Shown piece by piece: positions 14,724 through 21,640 of a stretch of DNA of 47,530 nt. The notes under the pieces were generated by a model. That model made no database searches, had not been told where the DNA came from, and worked only from the letters and a program-made list of their open reading frames with translations. This DNA comes from Syntrophaceae bacterium UBA6078 (GTDB taxonomy: Bacteria > Desulfobacterota > Syntrophia > Syntrophales > UBA2210): positions 1 through 47,530 of the forward strand of contig DIXO01000042.1 in NCBI GenBank assembly GCA_002428735.1, read 5' to 3'. The translations under genes and the position numbers were made by a program. Each line of letters begins with the position of its first letter. The first letter of the stretch is position 1.

Positions 14724-16175
14724 TTACAGGACTGCACTCTGCTTTGTCGCGTCCCCGAAGAGCGTGAAAACTCTCGAACCGTGCGGATTGACACAGGCCC
14801 GGCACTCCCGCACGTACCCGGCAGCGCTGTAGCCGGACATACCGCCGGCTACATTGCACACATCTGCAAAGCCATGCTGCTTGAGAATACTTGCGCCGAG
14901 GCTGGAACGGTTTCCTGAACTGCACATGAGAACGGTCTCTTTTTCTCTGTTCAGTTCGGTGTGGCGGGTGCGAAGATCAGCCACCGGGATATTGATTGCG
15001 CCCTCAATATGATTTTCCTCATATTCAAGCGGCGCACGAACATCCACCAGCACAAAATCGTCCGCTCCGGTAATCATGCCATGCAAATCCTCTGCGGAAA
15101 TGAGTTCGATACGGCCGGTCCTGAACCCCGCCATGGCCCATGATGCCATGCCTCCGTCGAGATACCCCGCCACCCTGTCCACACCGACCCGGCGTACCCA
15201 TGTATTGGCTTCCTGCGCCGTCGGATAATCATCGGCAACCATCAGGATCGCTTTGTCCGTCGGTAAAACCCACCCGGCAAAGGTGGGGAAGTTACCGTTC
15301 AGATCGAGATGCCAAGCGCGGGGGATGTGCTGGCCAGCAAAGGCGTGATAGCTGCGCGTATCCAGCACCACCTTTTCAGGATCGTCCATGTACTTCTTGA
15401 ACTGGTCGGGGCCTAATTCTTCCAGAGAGGGAAGTTCGGCAATGCGGGCAGGTCCGTGGCGGTTGATGTCGCTGCAACGGCTGAAATGATCGGGGGCGGG
15501 GGGCATGTCATGGGTGAGCGATCTGATAAATGCGGCTTTATCATGTATCTGAAGTGCCTCGTTGCAATTGCGTTCATAGCCGATGGTGCTGCGCCATTTG
15601 GCGCCCACCGAGCGTCCACACAATGATCCCGCACCGTGCGCCGGATACACTTCAGTGTAATCGGGGAGTTTTAACAATGTATCGTGGAGGCTGTGGTACA
15701 GCTTGCCCGCCAGCTCTTCTGCCATGTCCGGGAAAAGATCCGGCCTTCCCACATCCCCAACGAACAGGGTGTCCCCCACAAACACGCCAACCGGACTCTC
15801 CGACCGGGATGTGTCGATTACCACATAACTGAGGTGTTCCGGCGTATGGCCCGGTGTTTCCAAGACCTTGAGAACCATGTCCTCCAGTTCCACCGTGTCA
15901 CCTTCCGACAAAGGCACATGATCGAACGTGCAATGAGCCGATTGCGCCACATATATTTTTGCACCGGTTTTCTTCGCGAGATCCATATGGCCCGAAATGA
16001 AATCGGCATGAAGATGTGTCTGCAGAATATGGGTGATATCCACCCCCATGGCGCGCGCTTCGGCGATATAGATATCCACATCCCGCTGGGGATCGATGAC
16101 GGCGCACGATTTCTTCCCCGCAAGGATGTATGAGCTGTGAGCGATTTTACCGATGAAAAAATGCTTGAGCAGCAT
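14724..16175 (-). CDS. Persulfide-dioxygenase-like MBL-fold protein with two rhodanese domains
   Basis: The 483-residue cytoplasmic protein starts at MLLKHFFIGK after GAGAGG. The N-terminal metallo-beta-lactamase fold (about 1-235) has the ETHE1/CstB-type metal set: THLHAD (53-58), a His in TPGHTPEHL and an Asp in FVGDTLFVGDVGRPDL. Two rhodanese domains follow (about 255-355 and 365-460). The second keeps its catalytic Cys (about 418) in VLMCSSGNRSS; the first has VADDYPTA at that place and is probably structural. A Cys-containing tail (CRAC) ends the protein. Relatives oxidise glutathione or CoA persulfide to sulfite and move sulfur to thiosulfate. Its position next to YeeE-type transporters fits a thiosulfate/sulfane-sulfur pathway. 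Confidence 0.88.
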   Translation of the reverse strand: MLLKHFFIGKIAHSSYILAGKKSCAVIDPQRDVDIYIAEARAMGVDITHILQTHLHADFISGHMDLAKKTGAKIYVAQSAHCTFDHVPLSEGDTVELEDMVLKVLETPGHTPEHLSYVVIDTSRSESPVGVFVGDTLFVGDVGRPDLFPDMAEELAGKLYHSLHDTLLKLPDYTEVYPAHGAGSLCGRSVGAKWRSTIGYERNCNEALQIHDKAAFIRSLTHDMPPAPDHFSRCSDINRHGPARIAELPSLEELGPDQFKKYMDDPEKVVLDTRSYHAFAGQHIPRAWHLDLNGNFPTFAGWVLPTDKAILMVADDYPTAQEANTWVRRVGVDRVAGYLDGGMASWAMAGFRTGRIELISAEDLHGMITGADDFVLVDVRAPLEYEENHIEGAINIPVADLRTRHTELNREKETVLMCSSGNRSSLGASILKQHGFADVCNVAGGMSGYSAAGYVRECRACVNPHGSRVFTLFGDATKQSAVL

Positions 16176-16415
16176 GGTAACGTTCCTCTCCACAGATAAA
16201 AGATTGGGTCATACTTACAGGAACCGCCGGAAAAATCAACGCTATTTTAAGGCCGGGTTACACGCAACCCCCTGTTCATATGCTTCAAACGGGAATGGCA
16301 CCCGTGCGCCGTCACACCATGGAGACCGATTGCATGTCTCTGCTCTCCATAAATCATCCCTCCGCATGGGCCATGTCCTGCCCGTGTTTTGCATGGTTGC
16401 TGTATCTCGGTGTCC

Positions 16416-17060
16416 TCATGATGGCGATTCGAGTTTTCTCCCCACCGCGGCGACCCAGTTCCTGGCAATGACTTCATGAATCTCAATATCACCGTAACCG
16501 GCGGCAGTCAGTAAGTCCCGGTAGCCCGCGGGAGAGTGAATTTGCATATCAGCCCAGGCGGCCCATCTCTTATTCCGGTCCCGAAACATGTCATTTTCAT
16601 AAACCTCATTGACAAGCAGCAGCGTGCCTCCCGGCCGCAATACACGCCTGATCTCCCGCAGATCCTGAACCAGGTCGGGCCAGAAGTAACAGGCTTCAAA
16701 TGCCGTCACCAGGTCAAAGGAGATGTCGGGAAACGGGAGAGCGGAAACAGACCCGTGACTGATTTCCAAGCGGCCTTTATCGATAAGACTTTTATTCACC
16801 TTCCGCGCAAGCGAGACCATGTCATGGGAATAATCAACGCCATGGAGCCTTGCGCCCGGAAATATAGATGCCATGTCCCGCAAAGCGGCCCCTCCGCCGC
16901 AGCCCACATCAAGGATAATCGCGCACGGCTCTCCGGACACATGGCCGAGTCCCCAGCGCCTGACCTTGGCATGGCCCTTATTCATGGCTCTTCCGACGAA
17001 CCTGCCAAAAAAACCTTCCGGCTTCCTGCACTGCCTCACAAATTTCTCGGTCAATCCCAT
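16416..17060 (-). CDS. Class I SAM-dependent methyltransferase
   Basis: About 214 residues from MGLTEKFVRQC (GGAG 11 bases upstream); a longer frame begins at 17141 but would overlap the upstream gene. The SAM-binding loop is ILDVGCGGGAALRDMA, followed by an acidic strand end (HGVDYS), ALPFPDISFDLVTAFEACYFW and RVLRPGGTLLLVNEV, the UbiE/Methyltransf_11 pattern. The substrate is unknown. It lies between a Cys-rich secreted protein and the sulfur genes on the same strand; thiol or metalloid methylation is possible but unsupported. Confidence 0.8.
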   Translation of the reverse strand: MGLTEKFVRQCRKPEGFFGRFVGRAMNKGHAKVRRWGLGHVSGEPCAIILDVGCGGGAALRDMASIFPGARLHGVDYSHDMVSLARKVNKSLIDKGRLEISHGSVSALPFPDISFDLVTAFEACYFWPDLVQDLREIRRVLRPGGTLLLVNEVYENDMFRDRNKRWAAWADMQIHSPAGYRDLLTAAGYGDIEIHEVIARNWVAAVGRKLESPS

Positions 17061-17112
17061 AAGACAAAAAACTCCATATGGATGGTCTTTTTCTCCAGGA
17101 AGAAAAATCTTC

Positions 17113-17559
17113 CTATTTATTGTTGATCTGGAGAGCAACACCCTGTTCTTTCAGTGCCTGCAACAATTCCCTCAGGTTTGTATCCTTCAGTTTGACATCA
17201 ACATTCTCTTGTTTGGACGCTGTGGGAATGGAAAGCAGGGTGACACCAAATATCCGCTCTAACATCGGTTTGACCTGTTCTGTCGGCAATTTGATATCCA
17301 CACTGTGTAATTTCCCTTTTTCACTCAGTTTGTCAGTGATCGTCATTGCGGAGATATCGTAGGAACAACCCTTGGCGCAGTACGGCCCGCTTTCCCTCTC
17401 CTCACAAAACGCCCAGCATCCGTCAGGACACGTTCTGCTCCCGCTGCACGGAGAATCGCATTCACATGTTTCCGCAAAGCTTTGGCTGACCATCACACAA
17501 CAGATCAACGTAAAGAGTACAGCACCAAATATGGACCATCCTTTTTTCGACAATTTCAT
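17113..17559 (-). CDS. Secreted Cys-rich protein with STN-like C-terminal domain
   Basis: The 148-residue protein has a signal peptide cleaved near SFA-ET (about residue 29-30). Next comes a 36-residue segment with eight cysteines (about 32-65: CEC, SPC, RTC, DGC, AFC, PYC, KGC), probably disulfide-bonded or metal-binding. The C-terminal half (about 70-148, SVDIKLPTEQVKPMLERIFGV and NVDVKLKDTNLRELLQALKEQG) resembles the secretin/TonB short N-terminal (STN) fold. I do not recognise the family as a whole. It is the first gene of a minus-strand run into the methyltransferase and sulfur genes, with GGAGG before the start. Confidence 0.65.
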   Translation of the reverse strand: MKLSKKGWSIFGAVLFTLICCVMVSQSFAETCECDSPCSGSRTCPDGCWAFCEERESGPYCAKGCSYDISAMTITDKLSEKGKLHSVDIKLPTEQVKPMLERIFGVTLLSIPTASKQENVDVKLKDTNLRELLQALKEQGVALQINNK

Positions 17560-17658
17560 ATAGACCTCCTTTCCATTAAAACATGCATGGTGATCAAGGC
17601 CGCCAGCAGCAGCGGATTATTTGGAAATTGCCTTCACATATAGCTCGCTGCTACCCAT

Positions 17659-18348
17659 TCATTCAATTTTATCATGTTTTTGGAGGTTGTGTTTTCCGCA
17701 AAGAAGTTGAATATTATCAGGCGTAGAGGATGAACCTCCCCTTGACCAGGGAATAATGTGGTCGAAATGCAGGTCTCTTTCAGAACCGCACATTGTGCAC
17801 TTGCCTCCATCCCGCTTCCATACCTCAAGTTTGACCCACGTGGGTATGATACGACGTGGTTTTGATTGAAAGGGAAAAGGAGAAGAAAAGTCTTCCTCCC
17901 CTTCGACAGCAACAAGTTTGAACTTGAATACCTGACGTCCTTCACTTGACTCCCGCCAAGAGTCCACTAGGTGAAAAATGCCGTTGTATGACCAAATGCC
18001 TTGCTTGATTTTTTCATACACTCGTACTCGCTCTGGTTCTCTTTCACCAGACTTGAACAATTGCGCCGCGCGATGGAAAAGACCATTCTGCGTTAGGCTT
18101 TCGGATGGCGTATGTGCTTGCTGATCAACTGCCTTAGGGCTGGGATTTTGCGGAGAACGGGGAACATCGTGTCCCTCGTAGATCAATGTTGTCCCATCAT
18201 CTTCAAGTCGGTCCGCATAAGGAGCGTTCGGGCGAACCGACATAAGAATCACAGAATGATGGTCCCTGAGCTCGAAATTCATGCCCCGCTGAAGGCTGAC
18301 CGCTTCACGCTGACACATTTCAAGATATGGTATGATTTCGTTAGGCAT
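17659..18348 (-). CDS. SRA-YDG-like domain fused to HNH endonuclease
   Basis: The 229-residue protein has an N-terminal SRA/YDG-type region (about 25-150) with YADRLEDDGTTLIYEGHD and RVYEKIKQGIWSYNGIFHLVDSWRE, the pattern of domains that flip out modified cytosine. A C-terminal HNH nuclease follows (about 165-229): CTMCGSERDLHFDHIIPWSRGG...NIQLLCGKHN, with two CxxC/CxxH zinc ligands and the catalytic DHI. Such fusions are modification-dependent restriction enzymes. The ribosome site is weak. It lies downstream of a YefM/YoeB pair on the same strand, separated by a strong hairpin. Confidence 0.8.
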   Translation of the reverse strand: MPNEIIPYLEMCQREAVSLQRGMNFELRDHHSVILMSVRPNAPYADRLEDDGTTLIYEGHDVPRSPQNPSPKAVDQQAHTPSESLTQNGLFHRAAQLFKSGEREPERVRVYEKIKQGIWSYNGIFHLVDSWRESSEGRQVFKFKLVAVEGEEDFSSPFPFQSKPRRIIPTWVKLEVWKRDGGKCTMCGSERDLHFDHIIPWSRGGSSSTPDNIQLLCGKHNLQKHDKIE

Positions 18349-18363
18349 GTCTTTCTTCGACTA

Positions 18364-18407
18364 ACACCACGAATCAGCCGACGCGGCTGTTTGTGGTCGG
18401 CTGGTGT
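18364..18407. repeat. Large interrupted palindrome between toxin and SRA-HNH genes
   Basis: ACACCA...TGGTGT at the ends and AGCCGAC...GTCGGCT inside form a long hairpin with a 6-base bulge; a smaller CAGCCG/CGGCTG alternative overlaps. No T run follows on either strand. It may be a REP-like element or an mRNA-stabilising structure. Confidence 0.45.
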
Positions 18408-18425
18408 GAAAAGTTCTGCCTGCCG

Positions 18426-18692
18426 TCATTCATAGTGAGTCCACATGCGTATGATTTTGACAACCTTTTTATCGTTTAAGATCTGATAAATCAGCCGATG
18501 GTGAATATTTATGCGCCGAGAATACGCTCCTGCAAAATCGCCCACAAGCTTCTCAAAGGGGGGCGGGGTTTGAAAAGGATTCTCGCGGAGTATTTGGATG
18601 ATTTCCTCTGCTTTTGATTTAAGGCCCGTTGCGGCAATTTTTTTTGCGTCTTTCTCGGCTTGCCTAGTATAAACAAGTCGCCAATTCACCAT
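18426..18692 (-). CDS. yoeB: YoeB/Txe-family mRNA interferase toxin
   Basis: The 88-residue RelE-superfamily protein shows the YoeB/Txe pattern: Y-T-R-Q-A-E-K-D-A-K-K-I at the N-terminus, P-F-E-K-L-V-G-D-F-A-G-A-Y-S-R-R-I-N-I-H-H-R-L-I-Y in the core and the C-terminal TH-Y-E with the catalytic His and Tyr. YoeB binds the 70S ribosome and cuts mRNA at the A site. Its start overlaps the antitoxin's end by 7 bases, the normal yefM-yoeB arrangement, so it is translationally coupled. Confidence 0.9.
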   Translation of the reverse strand: MVNWRLVYTRQAEKDAKKIAATGLKSKAEEIIQILRENPFQTPPPFEKLVGDFAGAYSRRINIHHRLIYQILNDKKVVKIIRMWTHYE

Positions 18693-18928
18693 TCTATTCC
18701 CTCTCTACATTCCTCTATCGGTGTTGCCAAACCTTCACGGATGGATTCGCGCATGCCTGGAATGTTTAAAAGGTAAAGGGTTTCTTGTATGGAACGCCAA
18801 TCATCCTCGGAGATTAATATGGCATTTCCGCGTTTGCCTGTTATAAGCACCGGCTCGTGGGTTGCAGCTGCTTGATCAATAAGGTTATACAGTTTCGCCC
18901 GTGCCTCGGTGGCTGATAATGTAGGCAT
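18686..18928 (-). CDS. yefM: YefM/Phd-family antitoxin
   Basis: The 80-residue protein begins LSATEARAKLYNLIDQ and contains EPVLITGKRGNAILISEDDW, the Phd/YefM DNA-binding domain. The C-terminal segment (LYLLNIPGMRESIREGL) would wrap the toxin. It should repress its own promoter with YoeB as co-repressor; an inverted repeat lies about 30 bases upstream. Confidence 0.92.
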   Translation of the reverse strand: MPTLSATEARAKLYNLIDQAAATHEPVLITGKRGNAILISEDDWRSIQETLYLLNIPGMRESIREGLATPIEECREGIEW

Positions 18929-18956
18929 GGTACACCTCGCTTTTTTGTTATGTAGA

Positions 18957-18972
18957 GTACGTTATTGCGTAC
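18957..18972. promoter_or_regulatory. Candidate YefM operator
   Basis: GTACG-TTATTG-CGTAC is a 5-bp inverted repeat with a 6-base spacer, 29 bases upstream of the antitoxin start. Phd/YefM proteins bind short palindromes at this position. Confidence 0.5.
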
Positions 18973-19076
18973 GCCATGTCAAGGCTTATCTTATTGAAGA
19001 ACGTTGAAATTGAGTGGTGTGTAAAACTGTGGGCCATTCCCCGCCCTCCGTTTTAAACGACCACCTCCAACGCCTT

Positions 19077-19167
19077 GATACTCATTGAGCCTTCCCTTTA
19101 CTGCAGCATTAATTTAAGCTGCGAGGGCATATCAAACCAAACAAAGGAGGAAGACTCAATGAGTATC
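19077..19167 (+). repeat. 19-bp inverted repeat that can mask a ribosome site
   Basis: The left arm (19077-19095) and right arm (19149-19167) are inverted copies with one mismatch (core GATACTCATTGAG). They enclose 53 bases, including a second small hairpin (GCAGC/GCTGC). The right arm covers part of AAAGGAGGAAG and the ATG at 19159, so the folded RNA would hide the start of a 26-codon frame. It could be an insertion-sequence remnant or a translational control element. Confidence 0.5.
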
Positions 19168-19239
19168 AGAGCTGTTTCTCACCAGGGCTTGTTTGACCAG
19201 CGGCAATCGGGCATTTCTTATTTACCTTGCATCTTGTAG
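19159..19239 (+). CDS. 26-codon reading frame with strong ribosome site (leader peptide or gene remnant)
   Basis: ATG with AAAGGAGGAAG 5 bases upstream opens a frame beginning MSIRAVSHQGLFDQ that stops at TAG after 26 codons. The ribosome site is among the best in the window, which is odd for a non-gene. The text then changes without a visible downstream gene on this strand. It may be the 5' stump of a transposase or other mobile gene, or a true short peptide. I do not recognise it. Confidence 0.35.
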   Translation: MSIRAVSHQGLFDQRQSGISYLPCIL

Positions 19240-19275
19240 CCCACCCAATCGGAGGAAACCCGGCCTCACAAAGAA

Positions 19276-19309
19276 AGAGAGGAAAACCCGCAATCGGGTT
19301 TTCCTCTCT
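19276..19309 (-). terminator. Strong terminator of katA, possibly bidirectional
   Basis: A perfect 15-bp stem (arms 19276-19290 and 19295-19309, loop CAAT) lies 22 bases after the katA stop. On the minus strand it is followed by TTTCTTT. Confidence 0.85.
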
Positions 19310-19331
19310 CGCGCTTCTCTGTGTGATGTAA

Positions 19332-20792
19332 CTATTTCTTCGGTATTTCTTTCAACGGAATGCCGATGGCCCTGGCCACTCCCTTCCCGTATGCCGGGTC
19401 GGCTTTCATGCAATTCCCGATATGGCGAAGCTTGACCTCTTTGGTCGCTTCGGCAATGTTACGGGCGGTGTTCTCGAAGAGGACTTTCTGCTGGGCGGGG
19501 CTCATGAGGCGGAAGAGCTTCCCCGGCTGGGTGTAGTAGTCGTCATCGTCCTCGCGGAAATTCCAGTGATAGGCGTCTCCATCGATCTTCAGCGGCGGTT
19601 CGGAGAATTTGGGCTGTTCCTGCCACTCGCCGTAGCTGTTCGGCTCATAGTGGAGGGTGCTGCCGTAGTTGCCGTCCACCCGCATCTGCCCGTCGCGGTG
19701 GAAGCTGTGGTAGGGGCAGCGGGGAGCGTTGACCGGGATCTGGTGGAGATTCACGCCAAGCCGGTACCGCTGAGCGTCGCCGTAGGAGAAGAGCCGCCCC
19801 TGGAGCATCTTGTCGGGTGAAAAGCCGATGCCGGGGACGATGCTGGCCGGGTTGAAGGCGGCCTGTTCCACGTCGGCAAAATAGTTGTCCGGGTTCTTGT
19901 TCAACTCCAGGACCCCTACCTCAATCAGGGGATAGTCCTTCTTGTACCAGACCTTGGTCAGGTCGAAGGGGTGAACGTGATAGGTTTCGGCGTCCTTCTC
20001 GGGCATGATCTGGACGTACATGGTCCAGCGGGGGAAGTCCTTGTTTTCGATGCTGTAGTAGAGATCCCGCTGATGGCTTTCCCGGCACTTTCCAATCACG
20101 GCTTCGGCTTCCTGGTCGGTCAGGTTCTTGATACCCTGATGGGTCCTCAGGTGAAACTTGACCCAGAAGCGCTGGTTTTTGGCGTTGAGGAAGCTGAAGG
20201 TGTGGCTGCTGAAGCCGTGCATGTTCCGGTAGCTCGCGGGAATGCCGCGGTCGCTCATCACGACGGTGACCTGGTGGAGCGCTTCGGGCAATGAGGACCA
20301 GAAATCCCAGTTGTTGAGGGCGCTGCGCAGATTGGTGCGCGGGTCCCGTTTGACGGCGTGATTCAGGTCGGGGAATTTCAGCGGGTCGCGCAGGAAGAAG
20401 ACAGGGGTGTTGTTCCCCACGAGGTCCCAGTTCCCCTCTTCCGTGTAGAACTTCATGGCGAAACCGCGGATATCCCGTTCGGCGTCGGCGGCGCCGCGCT
20501 CGCCGGCAACCGTGGAAAAGCGCAGGAAGCAGTCGGTCTTTTCCCCGATCTTGGAAAATATCTTTGCCTTGGTGTACTTGGTGATGTCGTGGGTAACGGT
20601 AAAGTTGCCGAACGCCCCCGAACCTTTGGCGTGCATGCGGCGTTCCGGAATGACCTCGCGGTCAAAGTGGGCGAGTTTTTCCAGAAACCAGACATCCTGC
20701 AGGAGCTGGGGGCCGCGCCTGCCCGCGGTCATGACATTCTGATTGTCAACGACAGGGGCGCCGGCCCGTGTGGTCAGTTTTTTCTTTTTCAT
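19332..20792 (-). CDS. katA: Haem catalase (small-subunit, clade 3)
   Basis: The 486-residue monofunctional catalase has catalytic His54 in ERRMHAKGSGAFG, the distal Asn (127/128) in DLVGNNTPVFF and the proximal haem ligand Tyr in RLFSYGDAQRYRLG. Its length matches small-subunit catalases. It decomposes hydrogen peroxide in the cytoplasm. It lies 78 bases downstream of perR on the same strand and has no clear promoter of its own in that gap, so it is probably in a perR-katA operon controlled by peroxide. Confidence 0.97.
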   Translation of the reverse strand: MKKKKLTTRAGAPVVDNQNVMTAGRRGPQLLQDVWFLEKLAHFDREVIPERRMHAKGSGAFGNFTVTHDITKYTKAKIFSKIGEKTDCFLRFSTVAGERGAADAERDIRGFAMKFYTEEGNWDLVGNNTPVFFLRDPLKFPDLNHAVKRDPRTNLRSALNNWDFWSSLPEALHQVTVVMSDRGIPASYRNMHGFSSHTFSFLNAKNQRFWVKFHLRTHQGIKNLTDQEAEAVIGKCRESHQRDLYYSIENKDFPRWTMYVQIMPEKDAETYHVHPFDLTKVWYKKDYPLIEVGVLELNKNPDNYFADVEQAAFNPASIVPGIGFSPDKMLQGRLFSYGDAQRYRLGVNLHQIPVNAPRCPYHSFHRDGQMRVDGNYGSTLHYEPNSYGEWQEQPKFSEPPLKIDGDAYHWNFREDDDDYYTQPGKLFRLMSPAQQKVLFENTARNIAEATKEVKLRHIGNCMKADPAYGKGVARAIGIPLKEIPKK

Positions 20793-20870
20793 AGGGCTCT
20801 CCTTTTTTAAGTAATTTCAAGTTGATCAATCCAACGCGAATGACGATCCTTTTCGCGTACCCATACAACA

Positions 20871-21311
20871 CTAGCCTTTTCTGTGACACTCCGGGCACAC
20901 CCCGAAGAAATCGAGACGATAGCTCACAATTTCAAACCCGCTTTCGTCGGTGATCTCTTTTGTCATATCGTGCAGGCTTTCCAGATCCGGATCGATGATT
21001 TTCCCGCACTGCAGGCAGACGACGTGGGGATGGGGATAGGGCTTCCGGCCGTCATAATGGCTGCTCTCCCCGGCGAATCCGATCTCGTACACCTCCCCCA
21101 GCGATTTGAGCAGTATGATATTCCGGTACACGGTTGCCTGGCTGATGCTGGGGAACGGCTTCCGGAGCTGGGCGTAGATAGACTCGACGCTGGGGTGACA
21201 GTCGCTCTCCGCGAGAATCTTCACAATCGCCAGCCGCTGGGGGGTGAGCCGATGGTTGCTTTCTTTCAGTCTGGCGACCATTGTGTTGTATCGTTCGTCG
21301 GAGCTGTGCAT
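20871..21311 (-). CDS. perR: Fur-family peroxide regulator PerR
   Basis: The 146-residue Fur-family protein has the N-terminal winged helix (RLTPQRLAIVKILAES, SQATVYRNIILLKSLGEV), a metal site with HPHVVC, and two CxxC structural zinc motifs (CLQC, CPEC). The gene directly downstream is catalase, so PerR is the best assignment within the family; Fur cannot be excluded from sequence alone. PerR senses peroxide by metal-catalysed oxidation of His ligands. A Per/Fur-box-like palindrome lies 16 bases upstream, suggesting autoregulation. Confidence 0.92.
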   Translation of the reverse strand: MHSSDERYNTMVARLKESNHRLTPQRLAIVKILAESDCHPSVESIYAQLRKPFPSISQATVYRNIILLKSLGEVYEIGFAGESSHYDGRKPYPHPHVVCLQCGKIIDPDLESLHDMTKEITDESGFEIVSYRLDFFGVCPECHRKG

Positions 21312-21327
21312 TAAAGATAATTTCTCC

Positions 21328-21350
21328 TAAATGATAATTATTTGCATTTA
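21328..21350 (-). promoter_or_regulatory. Per/Fur box in front of perR
   Basis: TAAATGATAAT and its near-inverted copy (ending GCATTTA) form a 23-base palindrome with one or two mismatches, close to the Fur/Per consensus. It lies just upstream of the perR start, where a repressor would block transcription of perR-katA. Confidence 0.7.
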
Positions 21351-21488
21351 TATGGGAGACGCATGGCAGAGTCAAGAAAAATGTGGGGCTCTTCCCGAAC
21401 GGGAGGAAGGCCAATACGACGCCCCCCGGCTTTTTACGACTTTCTTCCGCAAATCGCTCAAGTTTTTCCCCTTCCGTGCCGATAAACG

Positions 21489-21586
21489 GTGTGAAGTAAA
21501 AGGCGAACCTTCTGAAAGGCAGGGGCGCAAAGCTTCCGGCCTACGTCTCCGGGTTGGGGATAGGGCAGCGGGGCTGCACTTCGCAC
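21489..21586 (+). ncRNA. Cyclic di-GMP-I (GEMM-I) riboswitch
   Basis: The aptamer shows the class I pattern: a 9-bp P1 (21489-21497 with 21578-21586, one G-U pair), the AAAGGCGAACC segment, a GAAAGG tetraloop region, the invariant GGGGCGCAAAGC with its C-rich partner CCGGCCUA, and P3 closing with GGGCAGCGGGGCUGC. These match, from memory, the Vibrio Vc2 aptamer block by block. A T-tailed terminator follows within a few bases, so c-di-GMP binding would control transcription into the FliD-like and rod-like genes. Direction of control (on or off) cannot be read with certainty. Confidence 0.9.
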
Positions 21587-21587
21587 G

Positions 21588-21626
21588 TCCGCCTTTCTGT
21601 CTTTGGAAGGCGGATTTTGTTTTTTT
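21588..21626 (+). terminator. Riboswitch expression-platform terminator
   Basis: TCCGCCTT and AAGGCGGA (21588-21595 with 21607-21614) form a stem followed by TTTTGTTTTTTT. It starts two bases after riboswitch P1 and ends 14 bases before the FliD-like start codon. Confidence 0.85.
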
Positions 21627-21640
21627 CAGAGGAGGATAGC

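Noticed and set aside
16247..16492. 81-residue minus-strand frame between methyltransferase and MBL genes
   Set aside because: His- and Cys-rich by chance, overlaps the methyltransferase C-terminus in another frame and has no ribosome site.
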